Shown here piece after piece: positions 16,481 through 25,869 of a stretch of DNA of 32,325 nt. The notes beneath the pieces were generated by a model. The model had not been told where the DNA came from. It saw only the letters and a list, made by a program, of their open reading frames with translations, and made no database searches. This stretch comes from an uncultured Rhodospirillales bacterium (GTDB taxonomy: Bacteria; Pseudomonadota; Alphaproteobacteria; Acetobacterales; Acetobacteraceae). The translations under genes and the position numbers were made by a program. Each line of letters begins with the position of its first letter. Position 1 is the stretch's first letter. The stretch lies in contig CAITEF010000588.1 of the NCBI GenBank assembly GCA_903891315.1, forward strand, positions 1 to 32,325, written 5' to 3'.

Positions 16481-16918
16481 ATGACCCAAGAACCAAGAAA
16501 GCGAGCCTTGAGACCAATATTCGCCCTTGTCGCGCTAAGCCTTCTCACCGTCTCGGCGTTCGCCGCGGCCGATGAGCGGGGGCAGATCGTGGCGAGCCGC
16601 GATCTGCGGTTCACCGACCGGCCCGATGGTGCTGTCGAGGTGACCAATGCCGCGACCGGTGAGACGATCACCGTGCTGGCGCCGGAAAGCCACGCCTTCA
16701 TCCGCGCGCTGATGCGCGGTCTGGTGCGGCAGCGTGTGCGTGAGAGCAAAGGGCCGGAGATTCCGTTCCGTCTGACCGCATGGTCGGATGGCGAGTTGAT
16801 CCTCGATGATCCCGCGACCCATCGCAGCGTGGAACTCGCAGCCTTCGGCCATTCCAACGAGGCCGATTTCGTCGAGTTGCTGCCACTCAAGCTGCGAGAT
16901 ATCGGAGGTCCACAATGA
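16481..16918 (+). CDS. puhC: Photosynthetic complex assembly protein PuhC
   Basis: N-terminal TM plus periplasmic domain (GQIVASRDLRFTDRPDGAVEVTNAATGETITVLAPESHAFIRALMRGLVRQR). Follows puhB. Confidence 0.88.
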   Translation: MTQEPRKRALRPIFALVALSLLTVSAFAAADERGQIVASRDLRFTDRPDGAVEVTNAATGETITVLAPESHAFIRALMRGLVRQRVRESKGPEIPFRLTAWSDGELILDDPATHRSVELAAFGHSNEADFVELLPLKLRDIGGPQ

Positions 16919-17247
16919 TCGTTGCCGGTTTCATTGGCGGCTCGACCGTCCGCGCTTTGGTCGATATCGACATCGAGAAGACGCAGGAGAGCTTCCACTA
17001 CTACGCGGTGCCAGCCGATTTCGAGGCGCGCGAGGGGGATGAGGTTCTGCTGCACGGCGTGCCGACCGACATCGCGTTCGGCACGCAGATGGTGATGCAA
17101 TGCGAGGCCACGCTGAAACGCGCCAACGCGTTTGAGCGGTTCTGGACCCGCTTCACCTCGATCTTCGAGATCACCGAGCTTTACGAAGTGGGCTTCCAGC
17201 CAAAAGACGACATCGAAAACGGGTTCATCCCGAGGGGAACACGATGA
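16915..17247 (+). CDS. bciE: Small conserved PGC protein upstream of acsF; probable oxygen-dependent cyclase auxiliary subunit BciE
   Basis: 110-aa soluble ORF with a 4-bp ATGA overlap to puhC, ending at the acsF start. Position and size match the alphaproteobacterial BciE gene. Confidence 0.75.
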   Translation: MIVAGFIGGSTVRALVDIDIEKTQESFHYYAVPADFEAREGDEVLLHGVPTDIAFGTQMVMQCEATLKRANAFERFWTRFTSIFEITELYEVGFQPKDDIENGFIPRGTR

Positions 17248-18335
17248 GCGCCACCATTGCCGCTGGCCCGGCCAGCATTCCGGTCGCAAACCGCCAGGTG
17301 AACGATTCCACCAAGCTGGCACAGCAGGACACGCTGCTGACGCCGCGCTTCTACACCACTGATTTCGCCGCGATGGACAAGCTCGATGTCGAGTCCATCC
17401 GCCAGGATTGGGACGAATTGCTCGCCGAGATGCGGGCTGATCCGAATCGCAAGCACTTTATCCGTGATGCGCGTTTCGACGTGGATCACACCCAGATGGT
17501 GCCGAAGCTGCGTCAGGATTTCATCGACTTCCTGGTCAGCTCCGTCACCGCCGAATTCTCCGGCTGCGTGCTGTATGCCGAGATCAAGAAGCGCATCACC
17601 AATCCGGATGTGAAGGAGCTGTTTGCCTTCATGACGCGTGACGAGGCGCGGCATGCAGGTTTCATTAACGACACGCTGAAGGATTTCGGCGTGGGCGTGG
17701 ATCTGGGCTTTCTGACGAAAGCGAAGAAATACACCTATTTCCAACCGAAATTCATCTTCTACGCGACCTATCTGTCCGAGAAGATCGGCTATGCGCGCTA
17801 CATCACGATTTTCCGGCATCTGCAGAAGAACCCGGAATTCATGATCCATCCGATCTTCAATTGGTTCGAAGAATGGTGCAACGACGAGTTCCGCCACGGC
17901 GAGGCCTTCGCGCTGCTGATGCGGGCCAATCCGAAATATCTCAGCGGATTGAACAAGCTCTGGGTGCGCTTCTTCGTGCTGGCGGTGTTCGCCACGATGT
18001 ATGTGCGCGACCACGCACGTCATGAATTCCATGCCTATCTGGGCATTGATCCGGATGACTATGACTTCAAGGTGTTCCGTTTGACCTCCGAGATCAGCAA
18101 GCAGGTCTTCCCGCTGACGCTGGATCTCGACAACCCGGCATTCCATGCCGGTCTGAAGCGGCTGCTGAAGGCATCGGAGGGGATTTCAGCGGCGAAGAAG
18201 CAAGGCGGGCCGGTGGGCTTTGCCAAGCGTTTGTATCATTCGGGCTCGGCGGCGCTGTCGTTTGCGCGTCTGTATCTGCTGCCGACCCATCGCAACGAGC
18301 TGCCGGCGCGCATTCGCCTGCAGCCGACCTGGTAA
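17244..18335 (+). CDS. acsF: Aerobic Mg-protoporphyrin IX monomethyl ester (oxidative) cyclase AcsF
   Basis: Di-iron carboxylate motifs ([41 protein letters not shown]) and [17 protein letters not shown]. Confidence 0.97.
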   Translation: MSATIAAGPASIPVANRQVNDSTKLAQQDTLLTPRFYTTDFAAMDKLDVESIRQDWDELLAEMRADPNRKHFIRDARFDVDHTQMVPKLRQDFIDFLVSSVTAEFSGCVLYAEIKKRITNPDVKELFAFMTRDEARHAGFINDTLKDFGVGVDLGFLTKAKKYTYFQPKFIFYATYLSEKIGYARYITIFRHLQKNPEFMIHPIFNWFEEWCNDEFRHGEAFALLMRANPKYLSGLNKLWVRFFVLAVFATMYVRDHARHEFHAYLGIDPDDYDFKVFRLTSEISKQVFPLTLDLDNPAFHAGLKRLLKASEGISAAKKQGGPVGFAKRLYHSGSAALSFARLYLLPTHRNELPARIRLQPTW

Positions 18336-18341
18336 CCCGGC

Positions 18342-19166
18342 ATGGCGGCGTTTCTCATCCCGGCTCTGTGTGCGGTGTTTGTCTGGTGGTTCAGCACTGG
18401 TTTGATCGTGGTGCTCGATCATCTGCCGACATCGACATTCCGCTGGAGCATGTTTGCCGCCACGCTGGTCGCTGGCTACGCCTTCCATGTGATTTTGGCT
18501 TCTGGAGACGACGTGAGCGCCCAAGGTGCTTATGCCGGATTCATGGCCGCGATCGCGATATGGGGCTGGATGGAGATGAGCTTCCTGATGGGACTCATCA
18601 CCGGGCCCAGCCGCAACCCCTGCGCTCCAGACTGCCGAGGCTGGCGGCGGTTTAAGCATGGGGTTGCGGTTGTGGCTTATCATGAGATCGCCATCGCCGT
18701 CGGCGGTGCTGCGATTTGTCTGAGCAGTCTGGGTGCGACCAACCGGACGGCTTTGTGGACGTATACGCTGCTATGGGGAATGCGGGTGAGTGCGAAGCTC
18801 AACCTGTTCGCCGGGGTGCGCAACGTCTCCGAGCGGTTTCTGCCGCCGCATCTGGCCTATCTTGGCGGGTTCTTCCGCCAGCGGCCGATGAACGGGCTGA
18901 TGCCGCTCTCGATCACGCTGGGCACCATCGTCTCGATGCTCTGCGTCCAGCGTGCAGGAAATGCCGAAACGCCGTTCGATGTGATCTCCGCCAGCCTGCT
19001 TGCCACCATGGCGATCCTGGGGACTGTCGAACATTGGTTCCTGATCATCCCGCTGCCGTTTGAGGCGTTGTGGAACTGGTATCTGCGCGCCCGCTTCGAT
19101 CCACCGAGTGCCGTGCCCGTCCCGAAACTCCCCACCGGCGTCGCGCCGGACCCGACAAGCCCCTAG
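18342..19166 (+). CDS. puhE: Photosynthetic complex assembly membrane protein PuhE
   Basis: Polytopic membrane protein between acsF and hemA ([47 protein letters not shown]). Confidence 0.9.
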   Translation: MAAFLIPALCAVFVWWFSTGLIVVLDHLPTSTFRWSMFAATLVAGYAFHVILASGDDVSAQGAYAGFMAAIAIWGWMEMSFLMGLITGPSRNPCAPDCRGWRRFKHGVAVVAYHEIAIAVGGAAICLSSLGATNRTALWTYTLLWGMRVSAKLNLFAGVRNVSERFLPPHLAYLGGFFRQRPMNGLMPLSITLGTIVSMLCVQRAGNAETPFDVISASLLATMAILGTVEHWFLIIPLPFEALWNWYLRARFDPPSAVPVPKLPTGVAPDPTSP

Positions 19167-19192
19167 ACCAATCGCCCACGAGGATTTCCGTG

Positions 19193-20404
19193 ATGAACTA
19201 CGATCTCTTCTTTACCAAGCATCTCGACGGTCTGAAGCGCGAAGGCAATTACCGCGTCTTCGCCAATCTCGAACGCAAGGCGGGCGCGTTTCCCAAGGCG
19301 AAACGACACGGCCACCGCGGCGCGTCGGAGGTCGTGGTGTGGTGCTCCAACGACTATCTCGGCATGGGTCAGCACCCGGCTGTCATCGCCGCAATGCATG
19401 CAGCCCTTGATGGCTGCGGCGCGGGTGCCGGTGGTACGCGCAACATCGCGGGCACCAACCGGCATCATGTCGAGTTGGAGGCCGAACTGGCCGATCTGCA
19501 CGGCAAGGAATCGGCCCTGTTGTTCACATCAGGCTACGTCTCGAACTGGGCGGCGATCTCCACGCTGGCCTCGATGCTGCCAAATTGCGTGATCCTGTCC
19601 GACGCGCTGAACCATGCCTCGATGATCGAGGGCATGCGGCACAGCCGGGCGCAGACCGTGGTGTGGAAACACAATGACCTGGAAGATCTGGAGCGCAAGC
19701 TGCGCGCGGTCGAGCCAGGTCGGGCGAAGCTGATCGCGTTCGAGAGTGTCTATTCGATGGATGGCGACATCGCACCGATCGGGGCGATCTGCGATCTGGC
19801 CGAGAAATATGGCGCACTGACCTATCTCGACGAGGTCCATGCGGTTGGCATGTATGGCAAGCGCGGTGGTGGTGTGTCCGAGCGTGATGGCGTCGCACAC
19901 CGCGTTGACGTGATCGAAGGCACGCTGGGCAAGGCGTTCGGCGTGGTCGGCGGCTATATCACCGGCTCGGCGGCATTGTGCGATTTCGTGCGCAGCTATG
20001 CGTCGGGTTTCATCTTTACCACCGCCTTGCCGCCGCTGGTGGCTGCCGGTGCGGTGGCGAGCATTCGCCATCTCAAGACCAGTTCGGTCGAGCGGGAATT
20101 GCAACAACGTCAAGCGTCCAAGCTGCGGCAGATGCTTGATGCTGCGGGGGTTCCGCATCTGGACAATCCCAGCCATATCGTGCCGGTGATCGTGGGCGAC
20201 CCCGTGCAGTGCAAGCAATTGTCGGACATTCTGCTGGACGAGTATGGGATTTACGTGCAGCCGATCAACTATCCGACCGTGCCGAAAGGCACCGAGCGGC
20301 TGCGTCTGACCCCGGGGCCGTTGCACACCGATTCGGACCTTGAAGATTTGGTGCACGCACTCTCGACAATCTGGTCTGCACTGCATCTGAAGCGGGCGGC
20401 CTGA
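19193..20404 (+). CDS. hemA: 5-aminolevulinate synthase HemA
   Basis: ALAS family sequence ([65 protein letters not shown]). Start set to 19193; the ORF-track start lies inside puhE. Confidence 0.96.
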   Translation: MNYDLFFTKHLDGLKREGNYRVFANLERKAGAFPKAKRHGHRGASEVVVWCSNDYLGMGQHPAVIAAMHAALDGCGAGAGGTRNIAGTNRHHVELEAELADLHGKESALLFTSGYVSNWAAISTLASMLPNCVILSDALNHASMIEGMRHSRAQTVVWKHNDLEDLERKLRAVEPGRAKLIAFESVYSMDGDIAPIGAICDLAEKYGALTYLDEVHAVGMYGKRGGGVSERDGVAHRVDVIEGTLGKAFGVVGGYITGSAALCDFVRSYASGFIFTTALPPLVAAGAVASIRHLKTSSVERELQQRQASKLRQMLDAAGVPHLDNPSHIVPVIVGDPVQCKQLSDILLDEYGIYVQPINYPTVPKGTERLRLTPGPLHTDSDLEDLVHALSTIWSALHLKRAA

Positions 20405-20476
20405 CACAACTCTAGGCGCGTCAAGGCAGTTTGTCCGTTGCAAGGCGGGTTGACGGAGTGGACTGGGTATCTTTCG

Positions 20477-20494
20477 TGTCTCGAAGGGTTTACA
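20477..20494. promoter_or_regulatory. PpsR/CrtJ box TGT-N12-ACA upstream of ppsR2
   Basis: TGTCTCGAAGGGTTTACA in the hemA-ppsR2 intergenic region, 52 bp before the ATG. Confidence 0.8.
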
Positions 20495-20546
20495 CTCTTC
20501 GTGTCAGCGTTTTTATCAAGCCTTCATTTCCCGAATTGGGGCAAAC

Positions 20547-21956
20547 ATGTCCGGAGTTGCTGCGACGCAGCCTGACGTCACCCTGCTACTCGACCTCGAC
20601 GGCGTCATCCGTCGGGCGACGGTTGCTGACGGCTTGCCCGCCGAGGTGGCGGAGAGCTGGGTGGGACGCCCATGGACAGAGACCGTCGCGGAGGATGCCA
20701 GCGAGAAGATCAACGTCATGTTGCATGACGCTCGGACGATGGGTGTCTGCGCCTACCGGATGATCTACCAGCGCTTCCCAAATGGGCTGGAACTGCCGGT
20801 CGAATATTCCGCAATCAAGCTTGGCGACAATTCCGGCCTGATCGCCATCGGCAAGAACCAGCAGACCGTCGCCGACCTGCAGAACCGTCTGATCGCCGCC
20901 CAACAGGCGCGCGAGCAGGATTACTGGAAGCTGCGCGAGGTCGAGACTCGCTATCGCATGCTGTTCGAGACCTCCGGCGAGGTCGTGCTCGTGGTGCGTG
21001 CCGACAATCTGCGGATCGTTGAGGCCAATCTGGCGGCTCTGCGTGCGCTCAGCCTCGCCCCTGGGCAGGACTTGCTGCCGGAATTGCAGCCTTCCGAGCA
21101 GGACGTGTTCCGTGCCGTGCTCTCCCGTGTCCGCCAACAGGGCCGGGCACCGGGCATTGTGCTGCATCTCGGCGTTGATCGCGCGGCCTGGACGATGCGT
21201 GCGGCGCAGATGACAACAGAATCGCAGGATGTCTTCCTGCTGCAACTTTCGCCGATGGCGCCCACTCTCATCCCTCAAGGCACCTCGCTGCCACGCGGCC
21301 GAGCCGATCGGGTGGCGCTGCCTGTCGATGAGTTGATGGAGCGCGTGCCGGACTCCTTCGTGGTGATCGATCAGGCAGGGACTATTTTGCGCGCCAATGC
21401 TGCGTTCCTCGATCTCGTGCAGATCGGCAACGAGGGCAGCGTGCTGGGCGAAAAGATCAGCCGTTGGCTGTCGCGCCCCGGCGCGGACATGGCGGTGCTG
21501 TTGGCGACGATCCGCCGCCATCGCTATGTGCGGCTGTTCTCGACCACATTGAGCGGCGAATTGTCGTCTGATGTGGCGGTGGAGATTTCGGCGGCAGCGA
21601 GTTCTGACAACCAGCCGCGTTATATTGGCTTGTTGATACGTGATATTTCTCGTCGCATCGCGCAGGCAAATCCTGCGCCGCAGGCGACAGAGGCAATTTT
21701 AACCGGCGGCAACAACTTGCTTGCAGCTTTGGGCGCAATGGCGGATCATCTTGGCCAAACGTCCCTTCCTTCGCTCATCAAACAAACGGTGAGCGTGGTT
21801 GAGAAGCACTTTATCGAGGCGGCATTGGAACAATCTGACGGCAATAGGACGGCGACGGCTGAACTGCTCGGATTGAGCAGGCAGAGCCTCTATCTCAAGC
21901 TCAATCGCTACGGTTTGGAAGGCGGCGGTCAAGCGTCGTCGGATGATGAACCGTGA
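20547..21956 (+). CDS. ppsR2: Second PpsR-type PAS-Fis HTH transcriptional regulator (PpsR2-like)
   Basis: PAS segments (MERVPDSFVVIDQAGTILRANAAFLDLVQIG) and C-terminal FIEAALEQSDGNRTATAELLGLSRQSLYLKLNRYGL, paralogous to copy 1. Confidence 0.9.
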   Translation: MSGVAATQPDVTLLLDLDGVIRRATVADGLPAEVAESWVGRPWTETVAEDASEKINVMLHDARTMGVCAYRMIYQRFPNGLELPVEYSAIKLGDNSGLIAIGKNQQTVADLQNRLIAAQQAREQDYWKLREVETRYRMLFETSGEVVLVVRADNLRIVEANLAALRALSLAPGQDLLPELQPSEQDVFRAVLSRVRQQGRAPGIVLHLGVDRAAWTMRAAQMTTESQDVFLLQLSPMAPTLIPQGTSLPRGRADRVALPVDELMERVPDSFVVIDQAGTILRANAAFLDLVQIGNEGSVLGEKISRWLSRPGADMAVLLATIRRHRYVRLFSTTLSGELSSDVAVEISAAASSDNQPRYIGLLIRDISRRIAQANPAPQATEAILTGGNNLLAALGAMADHLGQTSLPSLIKQTVSVVEKHFIEAALEQSDGNRTATAELLGLSRQSLYLKLNRYGLEGGGQASSDDEP

Positions 21957-24162
21957 TACGCGTCAGCAGCCAAGCCGTGAGATAGTCCTCCATTCGGAGG
22001 CGCTGACGCCCTCGTTTGGCGCGGCCACGCTGACGAATTGTGAGCGGGAACAAATCCATCTCGCTGGCTCCATTCAGCCGCATGGCGCGCTGATGATGCT
22101 GCGTGAGCCGGAATTGACCATCCAGCAGGCGAGCGAAAATCTGCTCGAATTTCTGTCTTTGCAGTCGGACCAAGTGATTGGCCGCGGGCTCGGCGAATTG
22201 GCGCCGGAACTTGATGAAGCCGTGCGCAGCCTCTTGGAAGAACGCTTGGAGGACATGCCGTTCGCCGTGCGGGCCTTTCTTGAGTCTGTGGGTCCGCTTG
22301 ATGTGCTTGTCCATCGCCCGCCCTCCGGTGGTTTGCTTGTCGAGCTGGAGCGCTCGGGCCCGCCTGTGTCGCTGGCGGGCTCCGTTGACGCCGGTTTGCG
22401 CAGCATTGTCGGCGCCACCACGCTGCAAGGGCTGTGCGACGAGGCTGCTTGGGTGTTTCGTGAGTTGTCCGGCTATGACCGCGTGATGGTCTATCGCTTC
22501 GACGGCGACGGCAACGGCGAGGTGATTGCCGAGCAGCGCCGGGCCGATCTGGAGGCGCTGCTCGGGAACCGTTATCCGGCGTCCGACATTCCGCAGATTG
22601 CCCGCAAGCTCTATGTGCGCAACCGCGTTCGTGTTCTGGTTGATGTCAACTACGTTCCCGCTGCGATTCGACCGCGTCGTTTGCCGAACGATGACCGTGA
22701 CATTGACATGTCAATGTCAGTGCTGCGCAGCCCGTCGCCCATCCATGTGCAATATCTGAAGAACATGGGGGTCAGTGCGACGCTGGTGGTGTCGCTGATG
22801 GTCGATGGCAGGCTATGGGGCCTGATTTCCTGCCACCATTATGCGCCGCGCGAGGTGCATTTCGAGGCGCGCACCGTTTGCGAATTGCTCGCCGAGGCGG
22901 TGGCGACCAGGATCGCAGCCCTTGAGAGCTTCGTGCAGAGCCAGGTTGAGCTTTCGGTGCGCAGGCTGGAGCGGCGGGTTATTGATTCGATTGCGCGTGA
23001 GGGCGATTGGCGGGTGGCACTGTTCGACGGCTCGCGGGCGATATTGACGCCGGTCGGTGCGGTCGGTGCGGCGCTGCTTTATGAAGATCAATGCCTGTCG
23101 GTTGGTGATGTGCCGAGCACGCAGAAGCTGCGTGAGATCGGCCAATGGCTGGACGATCAGGCGCTGCTCGGTGTGCCGCGCAGCCCGGTGTTCGCCACCT
23201 CGGCACTGTCCACCGATGCTCCGCGTTTTGCCTCGATCATCGATGTGGCCAGCGGCATGGTGGCGGCGACCATCTCGACCGCACCCGGCGAATATCTGCT
23301 CTGGTTCCGCCCTGAGCAGGTGCGCACGGTGGTCTGGGGCGGCGATCCGACCAAGCCGATGGAGGTCGGCAATGATCCGATGACCTTGTCGCCACGCCGC
23401 TCCTTCGCGCAATGGCACCAGCGCGTCGAAGGCACTTCGGCAGCGTGGTCGGCGGTGGAGCTCACTGCGGCACGGCTGATCGGGGAGACTGTCTCCGATG
23501 TCATCTTGCAAGTCCGCGCCGTGCGCATGCTGGTGGCCGAGGAACAGCTGCGCCATGTCACCCGTGGGGTGGCGGAATCTGACGAGCCGGTGCTGATCGC
23601 CGATGAGACCGGGCGGCTGATGCTGGTCAACCCGGCCTTTCGGCGGCTGCTGCCGCAGGGAGTCGAGCCGCCATATCATTTCGATCACCTGCCAGAACTG
23701 TTCCATGAGCCACGCGACGTGCGGCGGCGGCTCGGTGATTTGCGCCTTGCCCAGCGGGCTTGGCGGGGCGAAGTGCTGTTGCGGGTGGGCGATGATGGCG
23801 ATCAGCCCTTGCTGGTGCGCGCTGATCCGGTGCTGTCGGCACCGGATCGCGTGCTGGGCTATGTGATCCTGTTCACCGATCTGACCGACCGCAAAATGGC
23901 CGAGAACGCCAGACGCGCCTTTCAGGCGGGTATTGCCGAGGGTCAGCGGGTGGCTTCCGCCCGGCTCGAAACCCAAGCCGGGATGGCGGCGCGCAATCTG
24001 CTGGCCTCGCTGTTGGAGAATGCACAACTCGCCGCGATGGAGATCACGGACGGTGTGGATGCGCTCGGCATCGCGCACCGGCTAGAGAGTGTCCGCGCCT
24101 CGGTGCAGCGCGCTGCCGAGATGATGGAGCGGCTGATCCGTCACGCCGACAGGCTGGATTGA
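21943..24162 (+). CDS. bphP: Bacteriophytochrome (PAS-GAF-PHY-PAS, no recognizable histidine kinase domain)
   Basis: N-terminal biliverdin Cys33 in LTNCEREQIHLAGSIQPHGALM; GAF motifs YPASDIPQIARKLYVRNRVR and DIDMSMSVLRSPSPIHVQYLKNMGV; PHY tongue PRRSF. Overlaps ppsR2 by 14 nt. Confidence 0.95.
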   Translation: MMNRDTRQQPSREIVLHSEALTPSFGAATLTNCEREQIHLAGSIQPHGALMMLREPELTIQQASENLLEFLSLQSDQVIGRGLGELAPELDEAVRSLLEERLEDMPFAVRAFLESVGPLDVLVHRPPSGGLLVELERSGPPVSLAGSVDAGLRSIVGATTLQGLCDEAAWVFRELSGYDRVMVYRFDGDGNGEVIAEQRRADLEALLGNRYPASDIPQIARKLYVRNRVRVLVDVNYVPAAIRPRRLPNDDRDIDMSMSVLRSPSPIHVQYLKNMGVSATLVVSLMVDGRLWGLISCHHYAPREVHFEARTVCELLAEAVATRIAALESFVQSQVELSVRRLERRVIDSIAREGDWRVALFDGSRAILTPVGAVGAALLYEDQCLSVGDVPSTQKLREIGQWLDDQALLGVPRSPVFATSALSTDAPRFASIIDVASGMVAATISTAPGEYLLWFRPEQVRTVVWGGDPTKPMEVGNDPMTLSPRRSFAQWHQRVEGTSAAWSAVELTAARLIGETVSDVILQVRAVRMLVAEEQLRHVTRGVAESDEPVLIADETGRLMLVNPAFRRLLPQGVEPPYHFDHLPELFHEPRDVRRRLGDLRLAQRAWRGEVLLRVGDDGDQPLLVRADPVLSAPDRVLGYVILFTDLTDRKMAENARRAFQAGIAEGQRVASARLETQAGMAARNLLASLLENAQLAAMEITDGVDALGIAHRLESVRASVQRAAEMMERLIRHADRLD
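22698..22719. repeat. 22-bp perfect palindrome TGACATTGACATGTCAATGTCA within bphP
   Basis: Arms 22698-22708 and 22709-22719 are exact reverse complements. Confidence 0.9.
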
Positions 24163-24827
24163 CCGAAGCCGCGACCCACAGCTTCGCCGCGCGCCTGTCC
24201 GAGGCCACGCACCATCTCCATGTCGAGGCGGAGCGCAGTGGCGTGATGGCCGAGTTGATGCGCGGGCGCGCCACGGCTGGGACCTACGCGCTGCTGTTGC
24301 GCAACTTGTTGCCGGCCTATCAGGCGCTGGAGGCCGGGCTGGAGCGGCTGCGGGAGACGACGATGATCCGGCCGTTTGCCCGCTCGGAAGTCTATCGCTC
24401 GGCGGCGATCAAATCCGATCTGGTGCAACTGGCCGGGGCTGATTGGTCCGCGGGTTTGCGGGAGTTGCCGGAGGCGGTGCGCTATGCCGATGTTGTGCGG
24501 CTTGCGGCGGACGGTTCGGGTGAGCGCCTGATTGCGCATGCCTATACGCGCACCTTGGGCGATCTCTCTGGCGGGCAGATCGTCGCCCGGCTGCTGGAGC
24601 GGGCGCTTGGGGAGACGGCCAACCATCTGGAATTTCATCATTTTCCACTGATTGACGACATCACGTCATTCAAGGCGGGATACCGGGCGTCACTCAATGC
24701 CGCCGGTGCCGCCTTGACCGAACCAGCTTCGGTGTTGCGCGAGGCGCAATTGGCGTTTCAGCTCAACATCGCCGTCTCCCGGGCGGTGGCCAACGAGTCC
24801 ACCGCCCTTCTTGCTGCCAACGACTAG
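24159..24827 (+). CDS. bphO: Heme oxygenase (biliverdin-producing, BphO/HmuO type)
   Basis: Heme oxygenase features: ATHHLHVEAERSG (proximal His region) and AYTRTLGDLSGGQIVARLLERALG (distal helix GDLSGGQ). TTG start overlaps the bphP stop. Confidence 0.92.
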   Translation: MTEAATHSFAARLSEATHHLHVEAERSGVMAELMRGRATAGTYALLLRNLLPAYQALEAGLERLRETTMIRPFARSEVYRSAAIKSDLVQLAGADWSAGLRELPEAVRYADVVRLAADGSGERLIAHAYTRTLGDLSGGQIVARLLERALGETANHLEFHHFPLIDDITSFKAGYRASLNAAGAALTEPASVLREAQLAFQLNIAVSRAVANESTALLAAND

Positions 24828-24843
24828 ACTGACCGGAGTTTGC

Positions 24844-25869
24844 ATGGCCCTGGCTTTCCCATTTTCTGCCATCGCTGGTCAGGAAGAAATGAAACAGGCG
24901 ATCTTGATCGCCGCCATTGATCCGGGTGTGGGCGGTGTGCTCGCCTTTGGTGATCGCGGCACCGGCAAATCCACCACCGTGCGCGCGCTCGCCGCCCTGC
25001 TGCCGCAGATGCAGGCGGTCGCGGGATGCCGCTACCGCTGTGATCCGGCGCAGGCCAGCCGCCTGTGCAGCGATTGCCGCGAACGTCGCACGCACGGGCC
25101 ACTGCCGGTCGAGACGGTCTCAGTGCCGGTGGTTGATCTGCCGCTTGGAGCCTCGGAGGACCGGGTGGTTGGCGCGCTTGATCTGGAGCGGGCGTTGGCG
25201 AAGGGCGAGAAGGCGTTCGAGCCCGGCCTACTGGCGCGTGCCAATCGCGGTTTTCTCTATGTCGATGAGGTGAACCTGCTGGAGGACCATCTCGTCGATC
25301 TGCTGATCGACGTGGCGGCGTCCGGCGAGAATGTGGTGGAGCGTGACGGGCTGTCGGTGCGCCATCCCGCGCGTTTCGTGTTGGTCGGCTCGGGCAATCC
25401 GGAAGAGGGTGAGTTGCGGCCGCAATTGCTTGATCGGTTCGGCATGTCGGTTGAGGTCAAGACGCCCACCGATCTCGCCACCCGCATCCTGGTGGTGCGG
25501 CGGCGAGATGCATTCGACCGCGATCCGGAGGCGTTCATTGCCGCGTGGGCGGCAGAAGATGCGACGTTGCGGGCGAAGATTGTCGCGGCCCATGCGCATC
25601 TGCCGACAGTGGACGTGCCGGATTCGGTGTTGGAATCGGCGTCGCGCCTGTGCATCGCGCTCGGCACTGATGGTCTGCGCGCCGAACTCACGCTGATGCG
25701 CACCGCCCGCGCGCTGGCGGCGTTGCATGGGCGGGATGAGGTGACTGAGGCCGAGTTGCGCGAGGTGGCACCCTCCGCGTTGCGGCATCGCCTGCGCCGC
25801 AATCCGCTGGATGATTCCGGCTCGACCGTCCGTGTTGAGCGCGCTTTGGCGGAATTGTTCGGCGCATGA
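24844..25869 (+). CDS. bchI: Magnesium chelatase ATPase subunit I (BchI)
   Basis: AAA+ motifs FGDRGTGKSTTVRALAALLP and GFLYVDEVNLLEDHLVDLLIDVAASGENVVERDG. Start set at ATG 24844. Confidence 0.97.
   Translation: MALAFPFSAIAGQEEMKQAILIAAIDPGVGGVLAFGDRGTGKSTTVRALAALLPQMQAVAGCRYRCDPAQASRLCSDCRERRTHGPLPVETVSVPVVDLPLGASEDRVVGALDLERALAKGEKAFEPGLLARANRGFLYVDEVNLLEDHLVDLLIDVAASGENVVERDGLSVRHPARFVLVGSGNPEEGELRPQLLDRFGMSVEVKTPTDLATRILVVRRRDAFDRDPEAFIAAWAAEDATLRAKIVAAHAHLPTVDVPDSVLESASRLCIALGTDGLRAELTLMRTARALAALHGRDEVTEAELREVAPSALRHRLRRNPLDDSGSTVRVERALAELFGA

Noticed and set aside
19070-19192. N-terminal extension of HemA in the ORF track
   Set aside because: Overlaps the puhE coding region; the ATG at 19193 with an upstream GAGG gives the expected ALAS N-terminus.
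22813-24078. 421-aa ORF antisense to bphP
   Set aside because: Antisense to a well-supported bacteriophytochrome; compositional artifact.
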